Assembly: GCF_012972675.1 (NCBI RefSeq)
Contig: NZ_JABCRE010000002.1
Coordinates: 423,001 to 487,000, forward strand
Reading direction: 5' to 3'
From: Pontixanthobacter rizhaonensis
GTDB lineage: Bacteria > Pseudomonadota > Alphaproteobacteria > Sphingomonadales > Sphingomonadaceae
Length of the DNA: 64,000 nucleotides
Below the pieces are notes generated by a model. It did no database searches. It worked only from the letters and a program-made list of their open reading frames with translations, and was not told the origin of the DNA. Within the stretch, counting starts at the first letter, position 1; every line of letters begins with the position of its first letter. Positions 9,988 to 19,462 of this stretch are shown one piece after another. A program made the position numbers and the translations under genes.

Positions 9988-10494
9988 ATGAGAGTGGCTC
10001 AACACGCCTTTCCCGGTAATGATGATGCTGCACCAGTCGATATGCTGGCCGCTTTGTTTGAAGCGCGCGGTTGGCCATTTGAAACCTTGTCACCCGAAGA
10101 ATTGTCAGGCGAAATCCAAGGCAGTTGGACCAAATATCAAATGCGGGCGATCTGGCGTGCTGAAGACAAGGTGCTCCAGCTTTTGTGTTTGCCCGATATC
10201 CGTGTGGCGGACGATAAGCTGACGGGTGCTTACGAGCTGCTGGCGCTGGTCAATGAACAGATGTGGCTTGGTCATTTCGATGTTTGGTCAACCGGCAACG
10301 TGTTGGTCTATCGCAACGGCGCAATGCTGGGCAGTGGCGGGATGATGGGGCTCGATCAGGCGCAGGCGATGGTCGAAACGGCAGTGGAAGAATGCGACCG
10401 GTTCTACCCCGCGTTCCAGTTTGTACTGTGGGGTGACAAAGCGCCGCGTGATGCGCTGGATAGCGCGCTTGTCGATGCGGCTGGTGAGGCTTAG
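9988..10494 (+). CDS. YbjN domain-containing protein
   Basis: A soluble acidic protein of 168 residues that resembles the YbjN family (alpha/beta fold related to type III secretion chaperones). Family-like features are the N-terminal alpha-helical segment followed by WRAEDKVLQLLCLPDIRV, the ALVNEQMWLGHFD segment and a C-terminal helix with DQAQAMVETAVEECDRFYPAFQF. The biochemical role is not known in alphaproteobacteria. It lies 29 bases before proC in the same direction, a common sphingomonad pairing, so the two are probably co-transcribed. The 182 bases upstream hold no gene that I can see. Confidence 0.75.
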   Translation: MRVAQHAFPGNDDAAPVDMLAALFEARGWPFETLSPEELSGEIQGSWTKYQMRAIWRAEDKVLQLLCLPDIRVADDKLTGAYELLALVNEQMWLGHFDVWSTGNVLVYRNGAMLGSGGMMGLDQAQAMVETAVEECDRFYPAFQFVLWGDKAPRDALDSALVDAAGEA

Positions 10495-10523
10495 GTCAAG
10501 CTTTCAGATAGAAGGCACGCATA

Positions 10524-11330
10524 ATGGCATTTGAAAAGATACTGATCGTTGGCTTCGGCACAATGACGGGGGCAATGGTCGATGGCTGGATCGCGGCAGG
10601 TTATCCGGCGTCACGGTTTGAGGTCTATCACCCTGACAAGACCAGGGTTGCGCATGATCTGATGGTGCATAACTCTTGGCCCGATGCAGGTTTCGATGCG
10701 ATCTTGCTGGGTGTGAAGCCGCATATGCTGGATGATATTGCTGGCGGATTGGCAGCTTTGGCAGGCAGCGAAACCGTGATCCTGTCGGTTTTGGCAGGGG
10801 TTGAACTTTCCAGCTTGCGCGATCGTTTCCCGCAGGCAGCCGGGGTGGTGCGCTTTATGCCCAATCTGGCTGTTGCATTGGGAAAATCGCCTAATGCGCT
10901 TGTCGCGGAAGGCCTGAGCGAGCCGCGAATAACGGCCGTGACGCAGCTGGCATCAGATATCGGCACGGCAGAGTGGCTTCACGATGAAAGCCAGTTTAAT
11001 TTGGTGACCGCATTGGCCGGGTCAGGCCCCGGTTTTGTTTACCGCTTCATAGATGCGCTGGCCGCCGGTGCCGCCGAACTGGGCCTTGATCCTGCCCAAG
11101 CGGGGCGGTTGGCCACCGCTATGGTTGATGGCGCAGCGGCATTGGCTGCCGCATCAGAACATTCCCCGGGCGAACTGGCGCGGCGGGTGGCCAGCCCTGG
11201 CGGCATGACCCAAAAAGGCCTGGATGTGCTCGATGCGGACGATGCGCTCAAAAAATTACTGACCGAATGTCTACGCAGTGCGAGAGACAGAGGGGCAGAA
11301 ATGGCGGAGCAGGCCCGAAAACAGGGTTAA
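10524..11330 (+). CDS. proC: Pyrroline-5-carboxylate reductase
   Basis: ProC reduces 1-pyrroline-5-carboxylate to L-proline with NAD(P)H, the last step of proline synthesis. The 268 residues carry an N-terminal Rossmann motif (ILIVGFGTMTGAM) and the C-terminal dimerisation/substrate domain with LAGSGPGFVYRFIDALA and the characteristic RVASPGGMTQKGL. The dinucleotide motif reads GxGxMxxA-like with a Thr where many homologues have Asn. proB, which works earlier in the same pathway, is at 14266. Confidence 0.93.
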   Translation: MAFEKILIVGFGTMTGAMVDGWIAAGYPASRFEVYHPDKTRVAHDLMVHNSWPDAGFDAILLGVKPHMLDDIAGGLAALAGSETVILSVLAGVELSSLRDRFPQAAGVVRFMPNLAVALGKSPNALVAEGLSEPRITAVTQLASDIGTAEWLHDESQFNLVTALAGSGPGFVYRFIDALAAGAAELGLDPAQAGRLATAMVDGAAALAAASEHSPGELARRVASPGGMTQKGLDVLDADDALKKLLTECLRSARDRGAEMAEQARKQG

Positions 11331-11442
11331 CGCTGATGATCACGCAAGAGTCCGGTTTTGCTTGAAAAACGCGGTGTAAATGCCAATATCGTAACCAGAG
11401 CCGATACCTATAGGGGTTTCGGGAAAAGGAGTTTAATTCGAC

Positions 11443-12216
11443 ATGGCTGATTGGAACGATACCCGTCAGGAAAGATCTGGGTTCGGTACTGCACCCGGCG
11501 CTGCCGGTGATCTCGGTACCCGTGCCGTCTTTGACGAAGGTCTACGGAAGCATATGCTTTCGATTTATAATTACATGACATCCGGCGTTTTGCTGTCAGG
11601 CATCATCGCAATGGTGTTCGCCAATGCTGGTTACGCCGCTGCAATGGTCGGTAGCCCGATCATGTGGCTGGTTGTTTTGTCACCGCTGGCAATCGTGTTC
11701 GCGATGAGCTTCGGGCGCAATAAATTCAGCACCGGGACATTGCAGATCATGTTCTGGGCCTTTGCAGTTCTGATGGGTGTGTCACTATCGACCATCTTCC
11801 TGCGCTACACTGGCGGATCAATTGCGGTAACATTCTTCGCGACATCGGCAGCCTTCGCAGGCCTCAGCCTGTTCGGTTATACCACAAAGAAGAATATGTC
11901 CGGCATGGGCAGCTTCCTGATCATGGGTGTAGTCGGGCTGATTGTCGCGATGATCGCCAATATGTTCATCCAGTCCGCGCCGCTGATGTATGCCATCAGT
12001 TTCATCGGTGTGCTGATCTTTGCGGGTTTGACCGCTTACGACACACAGCGTCTGAAAATGGAATATTTGGCTGTGCAACAGGCAATGGTGACCAACCCTG
12101 CGGTTGCCCAGCAATATCCGGTTGGAAAAATGGTGATCCTTGGTGCGCTGACGCTCTATCTGGATTTCATCAATATGTTCCAGTTCCTGTTGAGCTTCCT
12201 CGGCAGCCAAGACTGA
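11443..12216 (+). CDS. Bax inhibitor-1/YccA family membrane protein
   Basis: An inner-membrane protein of 257 residues with a short polar N-terminus (about 1-40) and about seven hydrophobic segments, typical of the BI-1/TMBIM family. Family landmarks are the start of the first segment around HMLSIYNYMTSGVL, the FAGLTAYDTQRLKMEY loop containing the conserved Asp, and the final segment LGALTLYLDFINMFQFLL. Members are implicated in calcium leak or membrane-protein quality control; the role here is inferred only from the family. AAAGGAG lies 11 bases before the ATG, and a strong terminator follows. Confidence 0.9.
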   Translation: MADWNDTRQERSGFGTAPGAAGDLGTRAVFDEGLRKHMLSIYNYMTSGVLLSGIIAMVFANAGYAAAMVGSPIMWLVVLSPLAIVFAMSFGRNKFSTGTLQIMFWAFAVLMGVSLSTIFLRYTGGSIAVTFFATSAAFAGLSLFGYTTKKNMSGMGSFLIMGVVGLIVAMIANMFIQSAPLMYAISFIGVLIFAGLTAYDTQRLKMEYLAVQQAMVTNPAVAQQYPVGKMVILGALTLYLDFINMFQFLLSFLGSQD

Positions 12217-12254
12217 TTTCAACACCCTTGGCGGTGCATTGAACGAGAATTAAG

Positions 12255-12292
12255 ATGCCCGGAGTGCGTGATGCATTCCGGGCATTTTTTTT
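12255..12292 (+). terminator. Rho-independent terminator after the BI-1 gene
   Basis: A perfect 9-bp stem pairs ATGCCCGGA (12255-12263) with TCCGGGCAT (12277-12285) around a 13-base loop, followed directly by a run of T to 12292. It lies 38 bases past the BI-1 stop codon. Confidence 0.88.
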
Positions 12293-12379
12293 ACATGATT
12301 GACTCATTAGGGTTGACCTTCAGACAATAGTCAGACTCAAGAGAACAAAGCTTATTGCGCGCTAAGGAGGCCGCTTTTC

Positions 12380-13090
12380 ATGTTCCAATCGAACACTGCC
12401 AGAATTCGCCTTGCAGGAACCCTGATGGGGCTCGCCCTATTGGCAGGGTGCGTAACGCCTCCGCCGCCACCTCCGCCTCCGCCGCCACCTCCGCCTCCTG
12501 TGAAGGTCATTCCAGCACGTCCGGTACCTCCGGGTGGGGCTGCTCTGGGAATGTATATCCCGCCGCGCGGACCCGATGGCATCCGTCTCTCTGTCAATTC
12601 TAATATTACAACCGCGCAATCGGTATGGAATCTGCGGTCCGGTTTGAATGTGGCCGCGCTAAATTGTTTAGCACCGCGATATGCCGGTATTTTGCCCGCA
12701 TATTCCGAGCTGCTGAAGCAAAATCGCAGCAAGCTCAAAACTGTGAATGATGTCATCATCCGCGAATTTCGCGCTGAGCACGGACGCCGGTACCGTGATG
12801 AATTTGATGGGTATATGACGCAAGTCTATAACTACTTCGCATTGCCACCGGCCAAGCGGGATTTTTGTGATACAGCCTTACAAGTCGCCAATGCATCTGT
12901 TGGCGTGACGTCTGCTGAACTGGATGGGTTCGCGCTGGCGAACTTACCCGTCTTGGACAGCGTGTTCGATAATTTCTACACACAGTATGAGCAATATCAG
13001 ATCGATGTGGCAGCGTGGGATGCAGAATACGCCCCGCCTCCTGCTGTTCCCCCTGCACCGATAGAGCCGGTTGAAACACCGGGCGGTTAA
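12380..13090 (+). CDS. Polyproline lipoprotein of unknown function
   Basis: The 236-residue product starts with a lipoprotein signal (LLAGC, Cys at about residue 23) and then runs into 14 consecutive prolines. The rest is a mostly helical domain with several Tyr-rich stretches (YMTQVYNYF, FYTQYEQYQID) and a proline-rich C-terminus. A stall at the polyproline run would require EF-P; this is inference from the known behaviour of such runs. TAAGGAGG sits 10 bases before the ATG. I recognise no named domain. It stands alone between two intergenic gaps, upstream of obgE. Confidence 0.75.
   Translation: MFQSNTARIRLAGTLMGLALLAGCVTPPPPPPPPPPPPPPVKVIPARPVPPGGAALGMYIPPRGPDGIRLSVNSNITTAQSVWNLRSGLNVAALNCLAPRYAGILPAYSELLKQNRSKLKTVNDVIIREFRAEHGRRYRDEFDGYMTQVYNYFALPPAKRDFCDTALQVANASVGVTSAELDGFALANLPVLDSVFDNFYTQYEQYQIDVAAWDAEYAPPPAVPPAPIEPVETPGG
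12463..12498 (+). repeat. 18-bp perfect tandem duplication encoding polyproline
   Basis: The 18-base unit at 12463-12480 is repeated exactly at 12481-12498. Each copy encodes six residues of the proline run that follows the lipobox. Exact identity at synonymous positions points to a recent slippage or duplication event. Confidence 0.9.
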
Positions 13091-13144
13091 CGCTGTTTTG
13101 ATATGGCAGGCACGGTGCTGGCCATATCGGTGATTTGCTCCTAA

Positions 13145-14209
<1,065 letters not shown>

Positions 14210-14265
14210 TGCACTCTGTCTAACGACGCTGTTCATGTATTAGGCCGGACGCTATTTGACTGATC

Positions 14266-15399
14266 ATGGCAATCAAAACTCTCAGACAGCTTGTTTCCGC
14301 AGATAGCTGCAAAACACTGGTCGTTAAAGTCGGCTCGGCATTGCTGGTTGATGCCAATGGCCAGCCGCGTGAAGAGTGGTTGTCCGGCCTATCGGCGGAA
14401 ATCGCTGCGATGCACGCTAAGGGCCAACGGGTTGTGGTGGTAAGCTCTGGGGCGATCGCATTGGGCGCATCGCGGCTACATCTCGATAAAGGCGGACGGG
14501 CCAACTTGGCCGATGCGCAAGCGGCAGCCTCTGTCGGCCAGATTGGCTTGGCAGGATTATGGTCATCGAAGCTTCAGACGCATGGTTTGAACGCGGCGCA
14601 AATTCTGGTCACTGTTGGTGATCTGGAAGATCGGCGTCGCTATTTGAATGCATCCTCCACTCTGGAACGGTTGCTCGATTGCGGCGTGGTGCCGATCGTG
14701 AACGAGAATGATAGCGTCGCGACAGAGGAAATCCGGTTTGGCGATAATGACCGGCTGGCCGCGCGGGTAGGGCAGGCGGCAGGGGCCGATGCTGTTCTGC
14801 TGCTGTCCGATGTCGATGGCTTGATGGACCGTGACCCGTCCCAAGCGGGTGCGCGCCTCATCCCCATTGTAGAGGGTGTGACGGACGATATCCGGTCCAT
14901 GGCAAGTGGCAGTTCCGCAAGCGGCTTGGGTTCCGGCGGGATGATTTCCAAAATTCAGGCGGCCGAGATTGCCGAACGTGCCGGTATTGCGCTGGCGATC
15001 ATCAATGGCACGCGGGACCACCCGGTTTCGGCGGCTGTGGATGCAGATCTTGGAACGCTGTTTATTCCCACCCGCCAAGATGGCGGACGCAGGGCTTGGC
15101 TGGGCGGCCGGATTGCGCCCGCTGGCAGCCTGACTGTTGATGAGGGCTGCATCGCAGCACTGGCCAAAGGGGCGAGCTTGCTTGCGGCAGGCATCACCAA
15201 AGTCGATGGCAGTTTCCAGCGCGGTGAATTGGTGTCGATCAAGGATGCAGATGGCTGCGCGATTGCCCAGGGCCTGGTGGAATACGATGCGGCTGTGTGC
15301 GCCGCTTTATCCGGAAAACGGCATGAAGAGCAGGCTGAGGTGTTGGGACACGCGCCGCGGTCCGCCGTTGTCCACCGTGATCAAATGGTATTGTTGTGA
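14266..15399 (+). CDS. proB: Glutamate 5-kinase
   Basis: ProB phosphorylates L-glutamate in the first step of proline synthesis and is the usual target of proline feedback. The 377 residues comprise an amino-acid-kinase domain (LVVKVGSALLVD, VVVVSSGAIALG, PIVNENDSVA and the FGDNDRLAARV segment, residues about 15-260) and a C-terminal PUA domain (about 280-370). ProB with PUA is the standard bacterial form. It lies between obgE and a GTG-started epimerase-like gene whose start overlaps the proB stop. proA is not in the window. Confidence 0.95.
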   Translation: MAIKTLRQLVSADSCKTLVVKVGSALLVDANGQPREEWLSGLSAEIAAMHAKGQRVVVVSSGAIALGASRLHLDKGGRANLADAQAAASVGQIGLAGLWSSKLQTHGLNAAQILVTVGDLEDRRRYLNASSTLERLLDCGVVPIVNENDSVATEEIRFGDNDRLAARVGQAAGADAVLLLSDVDGLMDRDPSQAGARLIPIVEGVTDDIRSMASGSSASGLGSGGMISKIQAAEIAERAGIALAIINGTRDHPVSAAVDADLGTLFIPTRQDGGRRAWLGGRIAPAGSLTVDEGCIAALAKGASLLAAGITKVDGSFQRGELVSIKDADGCAIAQGLVEYDAAVCAALSGKRHEEQAEVLGHAPRSAVVHRDQMVLL

Positions 15400-16313
15400 G
15401 CGAGGGTATGGTCGCGGTTACGGGCGGAACCGGTTTCGTCGGGCAGGCTGTGCTTGATGGGCTGGCTGCAAAGGGCATCAAAGCGAAAGCCTTGGCCCGC
15501 AAAGTCCCAGAGGACCGGCCAGAGGTGCAGTGGGTGCAGGGCAGCCTGTCAGACAATGCTGCGCTGGCCGATCTGGTAAGCGGCACAGACGCAGTGATCC
15601 ATATTGCGGGGCTGACCAATACGCCTGATCCAGCGAATTTCACTGCTGCCAATGTTGATGGCACAGCGGCCGTCATTGCTGCGGCGAAGGCGGCCAAAGT
15701 GAAGCGCTTTGTATTTGTCTCCTCCCTGTCAGCTCGCAAGCCTGATTTATCCCGCTACGGAGCTTCCAAACTGGCGGCTGAAGAGCTGGTCATGGGAAGC
15801 GGACTCAATTGGACAATGGTTCGCCCCCCGGCTGTCTATGGCCCGCGTGACAATGATATGCTGGAACTGTTCAAGGCTGCGCGTTGGGGCGTCATCCCGA
15901 TGCCGCCCAGCGGCGCAACGTCGATGATCCATGTCGATGATTTGGCTGAATTGCTGATCGCTCTTATTCCATCATCACCGAAAACACGCCGCCGAATGTT
16001 TGAACCTGATGACGGGCGCGAAGGCGGCTGGTCCCATCAAGAGATGGCCAAGGCGATTGGTACAGCGATGGGCCGCAATCCTTTTGTTGCGCAGCTGCCC
16101 AAGCCGGTTTTGGATATGGCAGCCAGGACAGACCGCTTGATGCGCGGCGATGCGGCGAAACTCACTGCCGACCGGGTAGGGTATATGTGCCATCCCAATT
16201 GGGTGGCACGGTCTGATAAGGCAGTGCCGGCCGATATCTGGCAGCCCAGTATCGAAACACATAAGGGGCTGAAAAGCACCGCCGAATGGTACCAAGCCAA
16301 CAATTGGCTATGA
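15396..16313 (+). CDS. NAD(P)-dependent epimerase/dehydratase-like protein (extended SDR)
   Basis: The 305-residue product has an extended short-chain dehydrogenase fold: the Rossmann motif TGGTGFVGQAV near the N-terminus, IHIAGLTN, the active-site-like FVSSLSARKPDLSRYGASK (Ser and YxxxK) and PPAVYGPRDNDML. It resembles the NDUFA9-like/NAD(P)-binding epimerases of unknown substrate common in alphaproteobacteria. The GTG at 15396 overlaps the proB stop by 4 bases; an ATG at 15408 is the alternative, but its GAGG is too close. The substrate cannot be told from the sequence. Confidence 0.8.
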   Translation: MSEGMVAVTGGTGFVGQAVLDGLAAKGIKAKALARKVPEDRPEVQWVQGSLSDNAALADLVSGTDAVIHIAGLTNTPDPANFTAANVDGTAAVIAAAKAAKVKRFVFVSSLSARKPDLSRYGASKLAAEELVMGSGLNWTMVRPPAVYGPRDNDMLELFKAARWGVIPMPPSGATSMIHVDDLAELLIALIPSSPKTRRRMFEPDDGREGGWSHQEMAKAIGTAMGRNPFVAQLPKPVLDMAARTDRLMRGDAAKLTADRVGYMCHPNWVARSDKAVPADIWQPSIETHKGLKSTAEWYQANNWL

Positions 16314-16317
16314 TGCC

Positions 16318-17112
16318 TTAGAACGCCGGGTCGTAGCCTGGTGGCAGGTCGCTGGTGTCGCCATCTTCTGACCCCGGCGTGTGGATCCCGCATTCGGTCT
16401 TGTCCCAGCCCTTCCAACGGCCAGAACGTGGGTCTTCACCAGGCGCAACTTTGTTCGTGCACGGGCCGCAGCCAATAGAGGGATACCCCTGCGCCACCAA
16501 AGGATGGCGGGGCAGGTCGTGCTCGTCAAAATAGGCTTCGATATCGTCTGATGTCCAATCAATCAGCGGATTGATTTTGAGGCGCCCTTGGCTGTCTGAA
16601 TTGTCCACTTCAAAGCGCGGCAAGTTAGCGCGCGTTGCCGATTGGAAGGCTTTGCGCCCGGTCAGTGTTGCGTCGTAATCCGACAGCGCATTTGCCAGCG
16701 GTATTACCTTGCGAATGTCGCAGCAGCCATCAGGATCATATGACCATCTCAGGCCGGTCTCATCCTTCTTTTCCAGCGTTTCTGCATCAGGCGTTAGGTT
16801 GCGCAGATTGGTCAGGCCAAGCTTGGCAATAAGCGCGTCACGATACGCCAATGTTTCGGGAAAATGTTTGCCCGTATCCAAAAATAGCACGGGCAAATCC
16901 GGCGCAACTTCGCTGATCAAATGCAGCAAGACCGCGCTCTCTGCGCCAAAGCTGGATACGGTTGCCAAATCACCGGCCAAACCGTCAGCGATCAAATTGC
17001 CCAGCATCTCGCGCGTGTCCTGCCCGCGAAACATACGGTTGAGACGCACGGCATCTTCGTCTGTAAAGCGGGGGCCGGTATCAATCCGGTCAATCGCGCG
17101 TAGCTCATTCAT
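16318..17112 (-). CDS. cysH: Adenylylsulfate reductase, assimilatory (APS-type, CysH family)
   Basis: The enzyme reduces activated sulfate to sulfite with thioredoxin. The 264 residues show the phosphate-loop region SSFGAESAVLLHL and the catalytic ECGIH near the C-terminus. The additional Cys pairs CCDIRK and CGPC indicate a [4Fe-4S] cluster, which by family knowledge marks APS rather than PAPS specificity. ATG 17112 starts within the end of the DUF934 gene (8-base overlap); earlier in-frame starts have no conservation. It is the last gene of the sulfur operon. Confidence 0.92.
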   Translation of the reverse strand: MNELRAIDRIDTGPRFTDEDAVRLNRMFRGQDTREMLGNLIADGLAGDLATVSSFGAESAVLLHLISEVAPDLPVLFLDTGKHFPETLAYRDALIAKLGLTNLRNLTPDAETLEKKDETGLRWSYDPDGCCDIRKVIPLANALSDYDATLTGRKAFQSATRANLPRFEVDNSDSQGRLKINPLIDWTSDDIEAYFDEHDLPRHPLVAQGYPSIGCGPCTNKVAPGEDPRSGRWKGWDKTECGIHTPGSEDGDTSDLPPGYDPAF

Positions 17113-17542
17113 GGTTGGCACCGTGTCTGATATTCCAGATCGGGTTCCGGCCATCTGTGGTCGCTTGATAGACTTCGGGCCATGTTTTGAATGCTGCATC
17201 AGCATCCGCCCGATCAAGCGGAGCGTTTGGTTGGAATGCATCAAACCCGCACCGGCGCATATTGTTCAGCTGATCGACCAAAACGTCACCAACCGCACGG
17301 ATTTCTCCGTCGAACCCGGCTTCGCGCAATATCCGCGCAGCGGAATAGCCGCGTCCATCGCCATAGACCGGAAAATTGACTTCGACCAAAGTCAGCCGGT
17401 CAAGAAACGTAAGCAGTGCACGCGCATCATCACCCGGTTCAATCCGGACGGCGGTGGCGTTGCTTTGGTCGCAGCATGTTTCAAAGGCAGCAACGGGATC
17501 TGTTGTGGGCGTATCGTCGCGAAAACGCAGAAGATCAGTCAT
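17105..17542 (-). CDS. DUF934 family protein, sulfite reductase-associated
   Basis: A small soluble protein of 145 residues with the DUF934 signature PVYGDGRGYSAARILR and a following GEIRAVGDVLVDQLNNMRRCGFDAF. DUF934 genes sit almost always beside cysI/cysH in proteobacteria, but no activity is established. The start at 17542 (MTDLLRF) overlaps the cysI end by 8 bases, and the stop overlaps cysH by 8 bases, so the three are tightly coupled. Confidence 0.88.
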   Translation of the reverse strand: MTDLLRFRDDTPTTDPVAAFETCCDQSNATAVRIEPGDDARALLTFLDRLTLVEVNFPVYGDGRGYSAARILREAGFDGEIRAVGDVLVDQLNNMRRCGFDAFQPNAPLDRADADAAFKTWPEVYQATTDGRNPIWNIRHGANHE

Positions 17543-19166
17543 AAAGCGCCTCCTTAAATGGGGCCATGCCAATTCGGTTATAGGTGTCGAGAAAGCGCTC
17601 CCCATCCTCTTTTTGAGCAAGGTAAACGTCGGTCACGGTTTCCACCGCTTCGATCACGCCATCTTCGTCAAAACCGCGCCCGGTGATCTTGCCCAACGCA
17701 GTGTCTTCAGCTTCGCTGCCGCCCAATGACAATTGGTAATTCTCGACGCCTTTTTTATCCACGCCGAGGATACCGATATGGCCGGCGTGGTGGTGCCCGC
17801 AGGCATTGATGCAGCCGGAGATTTTGAGCTTAAGCTCGCCGAGCGTATCTTCCTTGCCGTTGGCTTTGAACCGTTCGGAGATTTTCTGTGCGAGCGGGAT
17901 CGAACGCGCATTGGCGAGGCTGCAATAATCGAGACCAGGGCACGCGATGATATCGCCAATCTGGTCCAGATTTGGTGTGCCCAGCCCTGCGGCTTCCAGT
18001 TTGGTCCATAGCGCGTGCAGATCAGCGATTTTTACGTGCGGCAGAACGATGTTCTGCGTGTGCATGACGCGCAGTTCATCAAAGCTGTATTCCTTGGCCA
18101 GATCGGCCATCAGATGCATTTGCTCTGCCGTTGCATCGCCGGGAATTCCGCCAACGGGTTTCAGGCTGACTACCGCACTGACATAGCTATCATGTTTATG
18201 ACGATGCGTATTGCGATCGACCCATAGTGCGAAGTCTGGATCGCTGCGATCCACGGTTTTGGTACCGTCTTCAAAGGCCGGGTCAGCGAAGAAAGGTTTG
18301 ATCCGCTCTAGCTCGGCAATTGGCGGTTCGATGCCTTGCTCGAGTAGATGGGCAAACTCTTCCTCGACCTGCCGAGTATATTCCTCTGCGCCCAATTCAT
18401 GGACGAGAATTTTGATCCGTGCTTTGTACTTGTTATCGCGCCGACCATAGCGGTTATAGACGCGCAGGCAGGCTTCGGAATAGGTGATGAGCTGGTCGAG
18501 CGGAACAAAGTCACGAATGTTGGGCGCGATCATCGGGGTCCGCCCCATGCCGCCGCCAACATAGAAGGACGCGCCGATTTCACCGTCAGCATTTTTGACG
18601 ATCTGGATGCCGATATCATGCAGCCGCATCGCCGCACGGTCCGTGTCGCTGGCAATGACCGCGATTTTGAACTTGCGCGGTAGATACATGAATTCCGGAT
18701 GGAAGCTGGACCATTGTCGCAAGAGTTCGGCGTAAGGCCTTGGATCAACTAGCTCATCCTGCGCAGCGCCAGCAAAGTGGTCGGAACTGATGTTGCGGAT
18801 GCAATTGCCGCTGGTTTGAATGGCGTGCATTTCCACTTTGGCGAGATCGGCGAGAATGTCGCCCGCATCTTCCAGCTTGATCCAGTTATACTGGATATTC
18901 TGACGGGTGGTGAAGTGCCCGTAGCCGCGATCATACTTGTCCGCGATGTCCGCGAGTACGTGCATCTGTGTACTGTTCAGCGTGCCATAGGGCACAGCAA
19001 CGCGCAGCATATAGGCATGCAATTGCAGATAGAGACCATTCATCAAACGCAATGGTTTAAACTGGTCTTCGGTCAGCTTCCCGTCGATGCGGCGCTGTGC
19101 CTGATCGCGGAATTCCGCGACGCGGGCATCGACCATTGCTTGGTCATATTGGTCATATTTATACAT
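17535..19166 (-). CDS. cysI: Nitrite/sulfite reductase hemoprotein (CysI type)
   Basis: This siroheme/[4Fe-4S] enzyme reduces sulfite to sulfide by six electrons. The 543 residues contain two ferredoxin-like halves, FTTRQNIQYNW in the first half, and the four cluster cysteines in CPGLDYCSLA (C409, C415) and GCINACGHHHAG (C452, C456). No cysJ flavoprotein follows, so electrons probably come from a ferredoxin or another donor elsewhere. The sulfite rather than nitrite substrate is inferred from the flanking cysH and cobA. It starts directly at the DUF2849 stop. Confidence 0.93.
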   Translation of the reverse strand: MYKYDQYDQAMVDARVAEFRDQAQRRIDGKLTEDQFKPLRLMNGLYLQLHAYMLRVAVPYGTLNSTQMHVLADIADKYDRGYGHFTTRQNIQYNWIKLEDAGDILADLAKVEMHAIQTSGNCIRNISSDHFAGAAQDELVDPRPYAELLRQWSSFHPEFMYLPRKFKIAVIASDTDRAAMRLHDIGIQIVKNADGEIGASFYVGGGMGRTPMIAPNIRDFVPLDQLITYSEACLRVYNRYGRRDNKYKARIKILVHELGAEEYTRQVEEEFAHLLEQGIEPPIAELERIKPFFADPAFEDGTKTVDRSDPDFALWVDRNTHRHKHDSYVSAVVSLKPVGGIPGDATAEQMHLMADLAKEYSFDELRVMHTQNIVLPHVKIADLHALWTKLEAAGLGTPNLDQIGDIIACPGLDYCSLANARSIPLAQKISERFKANGKEDTLGELKLKISGCINACGHHHAGHIGILGVDKKGVENYQLSLGGSEAEDTALGKITGRGFDEDGVIEAVETVTDVYLAQKEDGERFLDTYNRIGMAPFKEALYD

Positions 19167-19462
19167 CAGACGATTTCCTCAATCGCAGCCGGATTGTCAG
19201 GCTTTAGTGTCAGATCAGGGCGCACAGTCGGGCCAAGGCCGCGTACCCGGTCCTTAATATGGTTTGGGCGGGCGATACCGTCTGTCAGCGTTGCCTCGAC
19301 AGAATAGGGCACATTGACACGGCGGGCGCTTTCTTCGCGCGCCATGATCGCTTCTGCTTCGTCACCCACATCCACCGCGCTTTCGATGTGGAGCGACCAT
19401 TCGGCCCCATCCCACCAAACGACAGCGCCGCTTTTCAAATCGTTACCAGTAAGAATAATCAT
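19166..19462 (-). CDS. DUF2849 family protein
   Basis: A 98-residue protein with the DUF2849 pattern: LKSGAVVWW at the N-terminus, then VDVGDEAEAIM, a helical middle and PNHIKDRVRGLGPTVR at the C-terminus. The function is unknown; the family is found between cobA and cysI in sphingomonads and rhizobia, suggesting a link to siroheme or sulfite reductase maturation. The start overlaps the cobA stop by 4 bases (ATGA), and its stop overlaps the cysI start. Confidence 0.85.
   Translation of the reverse strand: MIILTGNDLKSGAVVWWDGAEWSLHIESAVDVGDEAEAIMAREESARRVNVPYSVEATLTDGIARPNHIKDRVRGLGPTVRPDLTLKPDNPAAIEEIV

Noticed and set aside
16709-17557. A 282-codon plus-strand frame opposite cysH and the DUF934 gene
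   Set aside because: Both minus-strand genes have conserved motifs and coupled starts; the frame has no conserved features.
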